DNA from: an uncultured Mycoplasmatota bacterium
Lineage (GTDB): Bacteria > Bacillota_I > Bacilli_A > RF39 > UBA660
DNA: 64,000 bases
Assembly (NCBI GenBank): GCA_946403755.1
Contig: CAMJBC010000002.1
Coordinates: forward strand, 78,313 to 142,312
Direction of reading: 5' to 3'
Under the pieces are notes generated by a model that made no database searches, was not told the DNA's origin, and was given only the letters and a program-made list of their open reading frames with translations. Made by a program: the position numbers and the translations under genes. Position 1 is the stretch's first letter, and the number at the start of each line of letters is the position of its first letter. Positions 29,414 through 37,641 of the stretch are shown piece by piece.

Positions 29414-30475
29414 ATGAAAGAAAGATTAGATATAATTGAAGAAAGATATAATTATTTAGAACAAGAATTATTAAAACCAGAAGTATATAATGATTATAAA
29501 AAGATGCAAGGTATCTTAAAAGAAAAGAATTCAATAGAAAAAACAGTGGAAACATCTAAAAGATATAATACTGTTATAGAAGATATTGAAGCTGCTAAAG
29601 AAATGGCAAAAGATCCAGAAATGAGAGAATTTGCTAATGAAGAATTAGATAAATTGCATTCTGAAAAAGAAAAATTAGAAAATGAAATAAAAAGATTATT
29701 ATTACCTAAAGATCCTAATGATGAAAAGAACGTTATTATGGAAATTAGAGGTGCAGCTGGTGGAGATGAAGCAAATATATTTGCTGGAGACTTATTTAGA
29801 ATGTATTCTAAGTATGCTGAACACCAAGGTTGGAAATTAGAAGTTACTCATGAAGTTGAAGGTGAAAGTGGAGGATATGCTCAAATAGAATTTCAATTAA
29901 GTGGAGAAGCAGTTTATTCAAAACTTAAATATGAAAGTGGAGCACATAGAGTTCAAAGAGTACCTGAAACTGAATCTCAAGGAAGAGTACATACTTCAAC
30001 AGCAACAGTACTTGTTATGCCTGAAGTAGAAGAAGTTGAAGTAGAAATAAAAGATTCTGATATTAGAGTAGATATTACTAGAAGTAGTGGAGCAGGTGGT
30101 CAATGTGTTAATACAACAGACTCTGCTGTAAGACTTACTCACATACCTACTGGTATTATTGTTTATTGTCAAGTTGAAAGAAGTCAAATCAAGAATAAAG
30201 AAAGAGCTATGCAAATTCTTAAATCAAGATTATATGACTTAAAACAAAGAGAACAAGATGAAAAAGTAGGTAATGAAAGAAGAAGTAAGATAGGTACTGG
30301 AGATAGATCAGAAAAAATTAGAACATATAATTATCCACAAAACAGATTAACAGATCATAGAATAAATTATACTGTAATGCATTTAGATAAAATCATGGAA
30401 GGTGATTTAGAAGATTTAATAGAATCTTTAATTGCTGAAGATGAAAGAATGCGTTTAGAGGAAAATAATGATTAA
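29414..30475 (+). CDS. prfA: Peptide chain release factor 1
   Basis: RF1 reads UAA and UAG. The 353-residue protein has the N-terminal coiled domain, the GGQ catalytic loop in SSGAGGQCVNTTDSAV and the conserved RIRTYNYPQNR-type segment (IRTYNYPQNRLTDHR). It overlaps prmC, whose product methylates the GGQ glutamine, so the pair is translationally coupled. Confidence 0.96.
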   Translation: MKERLDIIEERYNYLEQELLKPEVYNDYKKMQGILKEKNSIEKTVETSKRYNTVIEDIEAAKEMAKDPEMREFANEELDKLHSEKEKLENEIKRLLLPKDPNDEKNVIMEIRGAAGGDEANIFAGDLFRMYSKYAEHQGWKLEVTHEVEGESGGYAQIEFQLSGEAVYSKLKYESGAHRVQRVPETESQGRVHTSTATVLVMPEVEEVEVEIKDSDIRVDITRSSGAGGQCVNTTDSAVRLTHIPTGIIVYCQVERSQIKNKERAMQILKSRLYDLKQREQDEKVGNERRSKIGTGDRSEKIRTYNYPQNRLTDHRINYTVMHLDKIMEGDLEDLIESLIAEDERMRLEENND

Positions 30476-31208
30476 TAAAATAGTTGATTTAGGTTATTCA
30501 AGATTAGAAGCTGAAGAATTATTAAGTGTTAGTAATAATATTGAAGAAGACTATAAAAAACTATTAAATAAATACCCAATCCAATACTTGATTGGGTATG
30601 TTAATTTCTATGGATATAAAATATATGTTAATGATAATGTTCTAATACCTAGATATGAAACTGAATTTTTAGTTGAAAAGACTATTAAATATTATAAAAA
30701 AATATTTAATAATAAAATTAATGTATTAGATATAGGAACTGGTAGTGGAGCTATATCAATAGCATTAAAGAAAAATATTGATTGTGATGTTACTGCATGT
30801 GATATATCTGAAAAAGCTCTAGAAGTGGCTAAAAACAATGCTAAAAGTAATAATGTTAATATTAATTTTATTGAAAGTGATATTTTTAATAATATTAATG
30901 ATAAATATGACATAATAATTAGTAATCCACCATATATATCTAATAATGAAGAAGTGGAATATAGTGTTGATAAATATGAACCTCATTTAGCTTTATATGC
31001 AAATGATAATGGATTATATTTTTATAAAGAAATAATTAAAAATGCTAGTAAATATTTAAATAATAAATTTATAATTGCATTTGAAATTGGATATCAACAA
31101 GCAGATGATATTATTAAAATAGTAGATAATAATTTTACCAATGTAAAAACAATTATTGAAAAAGATTTATCTGGAAAAGATAGATATTTATTTATTATTA
31201 AAGATTAG
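30468..31208 (+). CDS. prmC: Release factor glutamine methyltransferase PrmC
   Basis: PrmC methylates the GGQ glutamine of RF1 and RF2. SAM motif LDIGTGSGAISIAL and the catalytic NPPY in IISNPPYIS are present, with the N-terminal RF-binding helical bundle before them; 246 residues is slightly short. It overlaps prfA by 8 bases and ends at a terminator. Confidence 0.95.
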   Translation: MINKIVDLGYSRLEAEELLSVSNNIEEDYKKLLNKYPIQYLIGYVNFYGYKIYVNDNVLIPRYETEFLVEKTIKYYKKIFNNKINVLDIGTGSGAISIALKKNIDCDVTACDISEKALEVAKNNAKSNNVNINFIESDIFNNINDKYDIIISNPPYISNNEEVEYSVDKYEPHLALYANDNGLYFYKEIIKNASKYLNNKFIIAFEIGYQQADDIIKIVDNNFTNVKTIIEKDLSGKDRYLFIIKD

Positions 31209-31228
31209 CCTATAAAAAGGCTTTTTTT
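31207..31228 (+). terminator. Terminator after prmC
   Basis: AGCC-TATAAAAA-GGCT hairpin with seven T. Confidence 0.8.
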
Positions 31229-31304
31229 ATGTAAATAAAATTGTATTTTGTTGATAAAATGGCTAATAAATAGTATATTATAAGTAAGAGGAGCGTGGCA
31301 TTAT

Positions 31305-32558
31305 ATGTCAAAAATTATAATCAACGGTCAAAAAGAATTAACAGGTGAAATAGAAATAAGTGGTGCTAAAAATAGTGCAGTTGCATTATTACCAGCAGCA
31401 ACTTTATGTAAAACTAAAAGCACTATATATAATGTACCTGAAATAAGGGATATAGATTATTTAATAAAAATAATGGAACATTTAAATTGTAAGGTTACAG
31501 TAGATAATGGAGCTATTACAATAGATTCATCTAAATTAAAAAACAAACCAATACCAGAAGATTTAAGTGTTCAAATGAGAGCATCATATTATTTTATGGG
31601 AGCTTTACTTGCTAAGTTTGGTAAAGTAGAAATGTCTTTCCCAGGAGGATGTAATATTGGAGCAAGACCTATAGATATTCACATTAAAGGATTTCAAGAA
31701 TTAGGTGCTCATGTTGAAATAATTAAAAATAGATATATTATAACAGCTAAAAAATTAAAAGGTAAAAAGATTTATTTTGATTTTCCAAGTGTAGGAGCAA
31801 CAATTAACTTAATGTTAGCAGCATCAGGAGCAGAGGGAACAACTATCATTGAAAATGCCGCTATGGAACCTGAAATAGTTAATGTAGCGTCTTTCTTAAT
31901 TAATATGGGTGTTAATGTAAGAGGAGCAGGTACAAAAACTATTGAAATAGATGGTACTAAGAATGTAGATAATGGTGTAGTTGATGTTTTTCCAGATAGA
32001 ATTGAATGTGGAACATATATTATACTTGGAGCTTTAATAGGTAAAAATTTAAGAATTAGAGGAATTATTAAAGAACATATTGGAGCTTTATTAATGAAAT
32101 TAACTGAGATAGGTGTAAATTATGAAATAAATGGAGATGTTCTTACAATATCAAAATGTGAAGATATAAAGCCAGCTAATATTAAAACTCAAGTTTTCCC
32201 TGGTTTTCCAACTGATTTACAACAACCTATAACAACATTACTTACTCAAGCTAAAGGTGTTTCAAATATAGAAGAAACATTATATGAAAATAGATTTAAA
32301 AACACATATGATTTAAATAGAATGGGAGCTATTACTAATGTATTAACACTTAATAAATTAGAAATAAAAGGTCCTAGAAAATTAAAAGGAACTCATGTAA
32401 TAGCAACAGATTTAAGAGGTGGTGCTTCTTTATTTCTTGCTGGATTAATAGCAAGTGGTACTACTGAAATAGAACAATGCGATGTTATTCTAAGAGGATA
32501 TAGTAATATTGTAGAAAAATTAAGAGCAGTTGGAGCTGATATAGAATACGTAGAATAG
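31305..32558 (+). CDS. murA: UDP-N-acetylglucosamine 1-carboxyvinyltransferase
   Basis: MurA transfers enolpyruvate to UDP-GlcNAc, the first committed step of peptidoglycan synthesis, so the organism has a wall. It begins IINGQKELTGEIEISGAKNS and keeps the active-site cysteine in GGCNIGARPIDIH (fosfomycin target). Length 417 is typical. It stands alone between a terminator and the rpmE promoter. Confidence 0.95.
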   Translation: MSKIIINGQKELTGEIEISGAKNSAVALLPAATLCKTKSTIYNVPEIRDIDYLIKIMEHLNCKVTVDNGAITIDSSKLKNKPIPEDLSVQMRASYYFMGALLAKFGKVEMSFPGGCNIGARPIDIHIKGFQELGAHVEIIKNRYIITAKKLKGKKIYFDFPSVGATINLMLAASGAEGTTIIENAAMEPEIVNVASFLINMGVNVRGAGTKTIEIDGTKNVDNGVVDVFPDRIECGTYIILGALIGKNLRIRGIIKEHIGALLMKLTEIGVNYEINGDVLTISKCEDIKPANIKTQVFPGFPTDLQQPITTLLTQAKGVSNIEETLYENRFKNTYDLNRMGAITNVLTLNKLEIKGPRKLKGTHVIATDLRGGASLFLAGLIASGTTEIEQCDVILRGYSNIVEKLRAVGADIEYVE

Positions 32559-32565
32559 AAAATGC

Positions 32566-32595
32566 TTGACATTTAAACATATATTTATGTATAAT
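32566..32595 (+). promoter_or_regulatory. rpmE promoter and short leader
   Basis: TTGACA (32566-32571), 18 bases, TATAAT (32590-32595) with an upstream TG. The 50-base leader has a small stem (AGTTATTTCTATAACT) and a second TTAGTT segment before GGAGG. It could be a regulatory leader, but I cannot assign a family. Confidence 0.6.
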
Positions 32596-32651
32596 ACCAA
32601 ATGAAGTTATTTCTATAACTATCAATTAGTTATGGCGAGGAGGATAAAAAT

Positions 32652-32852
32652 ATGAAAAAGGGAATACATCCAGTACAAAAAGTTTGTAAAGTTAAATGTG
32701 CTTGTGGTAATGAATTTGAAGTAAGATCTTCTAAAGAAGAAATTCAATTAGAATCTTGCAATAAATGTCACTCATTCTATACAGGTAAATTTAAAACAGT
32801 TAAAACTGGAAATGTACAAAAGTTTAAAGATAAATATGGAATCACTGATTAA
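32652..32852 (+). CDS. rpmE: 50S ribosomal protein L31 (zinc-binding type)
   Basis: 66 residues starting MKKGIHPVQ. The zinc ligands are present as CxC (C16, C18) and CxxC (C36, C39), so this is the C+ form used under zinc sufficiency. No zinc-independent paralogue is seen in the window. It ends with the family YTGKFKTVKT and a short tail. Confidence 0.95.
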   Translation: MKKGIHPVQKVCKVKCACGNEFEVRSSKEEIQLESCNKCHSFYTGKFKTVKTGNVQKFKDKYGITD

Positions 32853-32864
32853 TAGTGATTTTTT
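32840..32864 (+). terminator. Terminator after rpmE
   Basis: ATCACT-gattaat-AGTGAT with six T, overlapping the stop codon. Confidence 0.8.
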
Positions 32865-32879
32865 ATTTTGGAGTTATAT

Positions 32880-33146
32880 ATGCAAATAGATAATCAAAAT
32901 ATAGATATTGATGATTTAGTTAGTGATAAATATATGCATAAAGAAATAAAAAAAGGAATATTCTTATCAGAATATCAAATAGAAGTATTAACTAGATATC
33001 AAATAGATTTAGATAAAATATCATCAGTAGAAGAATTAATAATGATAATGGATGATATTATAGATGAAGACCCAGATTCTGATGATTTAGAACAAATATC
33101 AAAAGAAATATCAGAGTTCAATTATTATTCCAATACTAACAAATAA
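32880..33146 (+). CDS. Small acidic protein of unknown function
   Basis: 88-residue acidic, helical-looking protein with no signal or cysteines; I do not recognise a family. The ATG at 32880 is 7 bases after GGAG, better than a TTG at 32868. The Asp/Glu-rich end (DEDPDSDDLEQ) and absence of motifs leave the role open. It sits between rpmE and a membrane protein gene. Confidence 0.7.
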   Translation: MQIDNQNIDIDDLVSDKYMHKEIKKGIFLSEYQIEVLTRYQIDLDKISSVEELIMIMDDIIDEDPDSDDLEQISKEISEFNYYSNTNK

Positions 33147-33181
33147 TTGAAAAATAGTGGTGTTTTTGCTATCATTATAAT

Positions 33182-33979
33182 ATGAAGAATAAAAGGATTA
33201 CATACATTATTTATTTTATGTTAGTTATAATAATTGTAACTCTTTTTGTTTTGATTAAATACCTTCCAACAAAGATTGAAAATAGACTTTTATATAAAAC
33301 ATGGTATAAGTATGAAACTAACACAGGATATTATAGTACTTTATATTTTGAAGAAAAAAATTTTACTTATAATAAACCAAGCAATACTAATGTAAGAGGA
33401 AAATATGATTATTGTTCTAAATATACATATGATAAAAGAAAAAAAATATTAAATCTTAATTGTGGGGAAAAATTTGTATTAGATAAAGTAAATGATAATA
33501 AATTAGTATTAATAATTAATGATAAAAAAACTGTATTCTATGATACACCAGAAGAATCATTAAATTATGAATTTGAAAACTATTTTAATAAATCAATTAG
33601 TGAATATAAAATAGAAAAGAAACAAAATACTGAATTTATTAAAATTAATTATGAAAGATTAATAGAAGTAATATCAGAAAAAGAAAATTCTACTGTAATA
33701 TTTTTTGGTAGCAATTGTTCTAGTATAGAGTGCACATTATTTCTAGATGTATTAGAAAAATGGATAACTACTAATGAAAAAGTATATTATGTAGATATAG
33801 AAGAATTTACTGATAAAGAAATAGAAAATATAGCTAATAAAGTAACTAAATTTAATTTAAATAGAGAATATTATAATGATATTTATCCAAGAATTATATT
33901 ATTTAAAGAGAACAAAATACTAGATCAATATCAAATTAAATGTAATGGATTTAATTGTACTAAATATATTAAGTACTAA
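33182..33979 (+). CDS. Membrane-anchored protein with thioredoxin-like C-terminal domain
   Basis: Residues 7-27 are a membrane anchor. The middle (about 40-125) has alternating beta-strand character and two cysteines (C78, C94). The last 100 residues read like a thioredoxin fold: TVIFFGSNCSSIEC, then VYYVDIEEF and YPRIILFKENKIL. However, the redox pair would be CX4C (C179, C184) rather than CxxC. Redox activity outside the membrane is an inference. The ATG abuts a TATAAT with no ribosome site, so translation may be leaderless or the promoter may lie elsewhere. It ends 9 bases before the hydrogenase gene. Confidence 0.75.
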   Translation: MKNKRITYIIYFMLVIIIVTLFVLIKYLPTKIENRLLYKTWYKYETNTGYYSTLYFEEKNFTYNKPSNTNVRGKYDYCSKYTYDKRKKILNLNCGEKFVLDKVNDNKLVLIINDKKTVFYDTPEESLNYEFENYFNKSISEYKIEKKQNTEFIKINYERLIEVISEKENSTVIFFGSNCSSIECTLFLDVLEKWITTNEKVYYVDIEEFTDKEIENIANKVTKFNLNREYYNDIYPRIILFKENKILDQYQIKCNGFNCTKYIKY

Positions 33980-33988
33980 GGAGAAACT

Positions 33989-35503
33989 ATGAAAAAATAT
34001 ATGTGTGAAAAATGTGGATATATAGAAGAAAAAGAAGACATAACAAAAAATTATATATGTCCTATGTGTGGTGCACCTAAAGAAAATTTTAAAGAATTAG
34101 AAGAAACTAATATTTCACCAGAAGAAATTAATGCAGTAATAGATTCAGTAATTGATAATATATTAGATGACACAGCTGAAAAAATAGTAAATGATGTAGA
34201 AGAAGATAAAAGAATTAGAATAAGTGACTATAATCCATCAATTATGAGAATAATGGAAAAGTGTATTAATTGTGGTCAATGTAAGAAAACATGTGAAAAT
34301 ATAGTTAATTTAAAATATGATTTAAATAAATGTAAAGAACCAATATGTTTAGGATGTGGTCAATGTATTTTAAATTGTCCAACTGGAGCATTAGTTCCTA
34401 GATATGAATATAGAGAAGTAAAAGAAATATTAGATGCTAATGAAAAAATAGTTGTTACTATTATTTCACCCGCAGTAAGAGTATCTATAGGTGAAGCTTT
34501 TGGATTAGAACCTGGTGTGAATAGTGAAAAGAAATTAGTAACAGCACTTAAAAATTTAGGATTTGATTATGTATTTGATACAGCATTTGGAGCAGATTTA
34601 ACTATATTAGAAGAAGTAGCTGAATTTGCTACTAGATTAAAGAATAAAGAACAACTACCTCAATTTACTAGTTGTTGTCCATCATGGGTAAAATATGCTG
34701 AAATATATCATCCTGAATTAATACCTAATATATCTAGTTGTAAAAGTCCAATTGGAATGCAATGTGCAATAATTAAAGAATACTTTGCTGAGAAAAAAGG
34801 ATTTGATCCAAGTAAGATAGTAACTGTTGCAATAACACCATGTACATCTAAGAAAATGGAAGCAAAAGAATATACTTTAAATATTGATCATGTCATAACA
34901 GCTAGTGAATTAGCTATACTACTACATGAAGAAAACATTAAATTAGATGAATTAGAGGAAGAAGAATTTGATAATATGCTAGGAAGTAGTAGTGGTAGTG
35001 GAGTAATGTTTGGTACTTCAGGTGGAGTTTGTGAATCAGCTATCAGAACACTATATAGAATAATGTTAAATAAAAACCTAGAAGGAGATCAATTAGTATT
35101 TGAAAATCTTCGTGGTTATGATGGTATAAAAGAAGCTACTATACAAATAGGAGAATACAAATTAAGAGTAGCTGTTGTACAACAAATGGAAAATTTAGAA
35201 AAATTATTAGAGAATGACAAGTATAAACAATTTCATTTTATAGAAGTAATGAATTGCAAAGGTGGATGTGTTGGAGGAGGAGGACAACCTCTAGGACAAA
35301 TACCTAAGATGGATGAAATAAAACAAAAACGTAGTGAAGGTTTATTCAATATAGATAAGCAAAGGGTTAAAAGGTGTGCTCATGATAATTCAGAACTAAA
35401 AGAATTATATAGAGAATATCTAAAAAATCCACTTAGTGAAACAAGTTTAAGATTACTTCATACATCATATTCTGATAAGAGTAATTTACTAGGTGACAAA
35501 TAA
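33989..35503 (+). CDS. [FeFe] hydrogenase with N-terminal rubredoxin-like domain
   Basis: Catalyses reversible H2 formation or a sensory variant of it. Residues 1-35 are rubredoxin-like (C6, C9, C24, C27). A double [4Fe-4S] ferredoxin region follows (C92, C95, C98, C102; C120, C123, C126, C130). The H-cluster motifs are TSCCPSW (227-233), TPCTSKKME (283-291) and MNCKGGCVGGGGQP (421-434), all intact. There is no signal peptide, so it is cytoplasmic. The maturases HydE, HydF and HydG are not in the window. It is preceded by GGAG and may be co-transcribed with the thioredoxin-like gene. Confidence 0.92.
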   Translation: MKKYMCEKCGYIEEKEDITKNYICPMCGAPKENFKELEETNISPEEINAVIDSVIDNILDDTAEKIVNDVEEDKRIRISDYNPSIMRIMEKCINCGQCKKTCENIVNLKYDLNKCKEPICLGCGQCILNCPTGALVPRYEYREVKEILDANEKIVVTIISPAVRVSIGEAFGLEPGVNSEKKLVTALKNLGFDYVFDTAFGADLTILEEVAEFATRLKNKEQLPQFTSCCPSWVKYAEIYHPELIPNISSCKSPIGMQCAIIKEYFAEKKGFDPSKIVTVAITPCTSKKMEAKEYTLNIDHVITASELAILLHEENIKLDELEEEEFDNMLGSSSGSGVMFGTSGGVCESAIRTLYRIMLNKNLEGDQLVFENLRGYDGIKEATIQIGEYKLRVAVVQQMENLEKLLENDKYKQFHFIEVMNCKGGCVGGGGQPLGQIPKMDEIKQKRSEGLFNIDKQRVKRCAHDNSELKELYREYLKNPLSETSLRLLHTSYSDKSNLLGDK

Positions 35504-35538
35504 TTTACAACAAAATTAAAAAACTTTTAAAAAAAGTG

Positions 35539-35567
35539 TTGACATTATAATCCATATATTATAAAAT
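35539..35567 (+). promoter_or_regulatory. Promoter of large RNA copy 1
   Basis: TTGACA (35539-35544), 17 bases, TAAAAT (35562-35567, within TATAAAAT). The conserved RNA block TTGTCCAATAGATAA begins 5 bases downstream. Confidence 0.75.
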
Positions 35568-35571
35568 AAAA

Positions 35572-36319
35572 TTGTCCAATAGATAACAAGCTAATTTTAA
35601 TTAATTAGCACACAATATTTATTAAGACACTAATATATTATTGTAAATATATCCCTTATATTAATATTATATATTTAATTATATATAATCTATTAATACA
35701 ATATATATTTAATTTGTAGAAATACTCAAAAATATAATATATCTATTCTTAATTAAAATATTTTAGTTATCAAGTGAAATAATTCTATAGTTGTTATATT
35801 TAATTATATAACAATATATGTAATATTAATTTATTACATATACTACCTATTATAAATAACTAAAGTTATTTATAATATAGTTATTAATAATACTAATACT
35901 ATTATTAATAAATAATATATATATTATCTTATATATTAATTTATATAAATAATCCCTATATATTATATAAATATTACTAATACTAATATTTATCTAGTAT
36001 AATTAAGTATTATAGAATATATAATATTTGGACTTGTTATTTGTATCATATTATTAATATTAATTTATTAATAATATGAATACTTCAATAACATTCCTTG
36101 TATAACAACATTTCTTATTTTTATAAGATATAGAATAACTTATCTACTAAGGACAAATGGTATATCGTTGAGAAAGAAAACTCAAAATGATAAGTGATAA
36201 TGCTGAATACTGATAATATTCAGAAGTGTTAATAATAAAGTAATATTTATTATTAATGATTCATTATTCTTTTTCGGAAACTCGAAGCAACTACTTTTTA
36301 TCAGAAAGGGTTGCTTTTT
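35572..36319 (+). ncRNA. Candidate large structured RNA, copy 1
   Basis: About 748 nt without any open frame. It shares with copy 2 the 5' block TTGTCCAATAGATAA, a block near 35774 (TATCAAGTGAAATAATTCTAT followed by a TTGTTATAT / ATATAACAA stem), ATTACTAATACTAATATTTATCTA at about 35980, and a 68-nt identical core at 36131-36198. Within the core ACTTATC / GATAAGT encloses a GTTGAG / CTCAA hairpin, then comes CTGAATA / TATTCAG. GGACAA (36151-36156) can pair with the 5' TTGTCC. It ends in a terminator. The class is unknown; ROOL and GOLLD are the families to compare. Confidence 0.75.
36286..36319 (+). terminator. Terminator of large RNA copy 1
   Basis: AGCAAC / GTTGCT outer stem, inner CTTT / AAAG, loop TTATCAG, followed by five T. 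Confidence 0.8.
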
Positions 36320-36335
36320 GATTACAGGAGAAACT

Positions 36336-36704
36336 ATGAGATATTATATAATTTTTGGTGTTACTATTATTCTAGCAATATTTATTTTATTCTTTGATCC
36401 TTATAAAGATTATCTTGGCGTATATAAAAATTCAGCAACATTAGAATATACACAAAAAGAAGAAGGATATGAATGGGTTTTAATTCCTTCTAATGATAAT
36501 TTAATTGTAAAGGAAGAAAATAATAATAAATGGACTATTCATATTAATAAAGTTGGTGAAACAGATATTGAAGCTAACTTCATTAATTTAGATACTAATG
36601 ATATAAAATATAAGATAAATTATAAGTTCGACAATAACGGTAAAAAGCTGTTTTGGCTAGATGGAATGGCCAAAGGATTAGATGATTTTATTAATCCATA
36701 TTAA
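36336..36704 (+). CDS. Small membrane-anchored protein between the two large RNAs
   Basis: 122 residues: an N-terminal membrane helix (about 3-19, IIFGVTIILAIFILFF) and an exported beta-rich domain. The stretch with EEGYEWVL and NKVGETDIEANF faintly recalls chagasin-type (I42) protease inhibitors, but this is weak. ATG 36336 follows AGGAG; a TTG at 36318 lies inside the RNA terminator. No separate promoter is visible, so expression may come from read-through of RNA copy 1. Confidence 0.75.
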   Translation: MRYYIIFGVTIILAIFILFFDPYKDYLGVYKNSATLEYTQKEEGYEWVLIPSNDNLIVKEENNNKWTIHINKVGETDIEANFINLDTNDIKYKINYKFDNNGKKLFWLDGMAKGLDDFINPY

Positions 36705-36731
36705 TATAAGTGTAAACTTATATTTTTTTTT
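36704..36731 (+). terminator. Terminator after the small membrane protein
   Basis: ATATAAGT-GTAA-ACTTATAT with a long T-run. Confidence 0.85.
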
Positions 36732-36741
36732 AATTTGGTCA

Positions 36742-36770
36742 TTGACATTTAAATATATATATTATACAAT
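36742..36770 (+). promoter_or_regulatory. Promoter of large RNA copy 2
   Basis: TTGACA (36742-36747), 17 bases, TACAAT (36765-36770). TTGTCC again begins 5 bases downstream, the same geometry as copy 1. Confidence 0.78.
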
Positions 36771-36774
36771 TAAC

Positions 36775-37542
36775 TTGTCCAATAGATAATTTTAGTAGGT
36801 TTTACTACAGTTATTATTTTTATTAGACGTATATATTTTTTTTAAAATATTATTTATATTAATTTATTTATAATATTACTTATATACACTTAATATATTT
36901 AACTATATATTAATTATCTAATATTTTTAATAATTAATTATCAAGTGAAATAATTCTATGGTTGTTATATTTGATCATATAACAATAAAGTAATAATTTA
37001 ATTTTTATATTTTATATTATTATTAAGTTAATTTTATATCTTATATTAATTGTTACTTATTATAAATAATATTAATTTATTATTTATAATTATAGATTAT
37101 ATTTTTAGATATTAATAATATTTATTAATTTAACTATTATTAATAAAATATATATTAATTTATATATTTTAATATTACTAATACTAATATTTATCTAATT
37201 TATATTTTTAATCTATATTTTTTATTACTTATATTATGATTGAGTATTATAGAATATGATATTTGGACTTGTTATCCAGTTCATATTATTAATATTAATT
37301 TATTAATAATATGATTACTCTATAACATTCCTTGTATAACAACATCTTTATTTTAAGACATAGAATAACTTATCTACTAAGGACAAATGGTATATCGTTG
37401 AGAAAGAAAACTCAAAATGATAAGTGATTATGCTGAATACTGATAATATTCAGATTAATTAATAATTTAACTATTATTAATGATTCATAATTCTTTTCGA
37501 AAACTCGAAGCAATTTGCTTTATCAGAGCGGGTTGCTTTTTT
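36775..37542 (+). ncRNA. Candidate large structured RNA, copy 2
   Basis: About 768 nt, no open frame. It keeps all conserved blocks of copy 1 in the same order, including the 68-nt core at 37361-37428 and GGACAA at 37381-37386 opposite TTGTCC at 36775-36780. The A+T-rich connecting arms differ in length and sequence. In the terminator hairpin the inner stem changes from CTTT/AAAG to GCT/AGC while the loop TTATCAG stays the same, and TTTAATTA in one arm becomes TTTGATCA, both pair-preserving changes. Confidence 0.75.
37509..37542 (+). terminator. Terminator of large RNA copy 2
   Basis: AGCAA / TTGCT outer stem, inner GCT / AGC, loop TTATCAG, followed by six to seven T. Confidence 0.8.
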
Positions 37543-37641
37543 GTTGGTGTAAAATAGTATTTTATTAATGTTATACATAAATTTTATGGTTTATGTATAT
37601 TTTTTTATTAATTTGTGTTATTATTATAATGGAGGTAGGAT

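Noticed and set aside
35504..37641. CRISPR array or insertion-sequence pair
   Set aside because: The repeats are two 750-nt units with diverged arms, not short regular repeats; there are no inverted ends or transposase.
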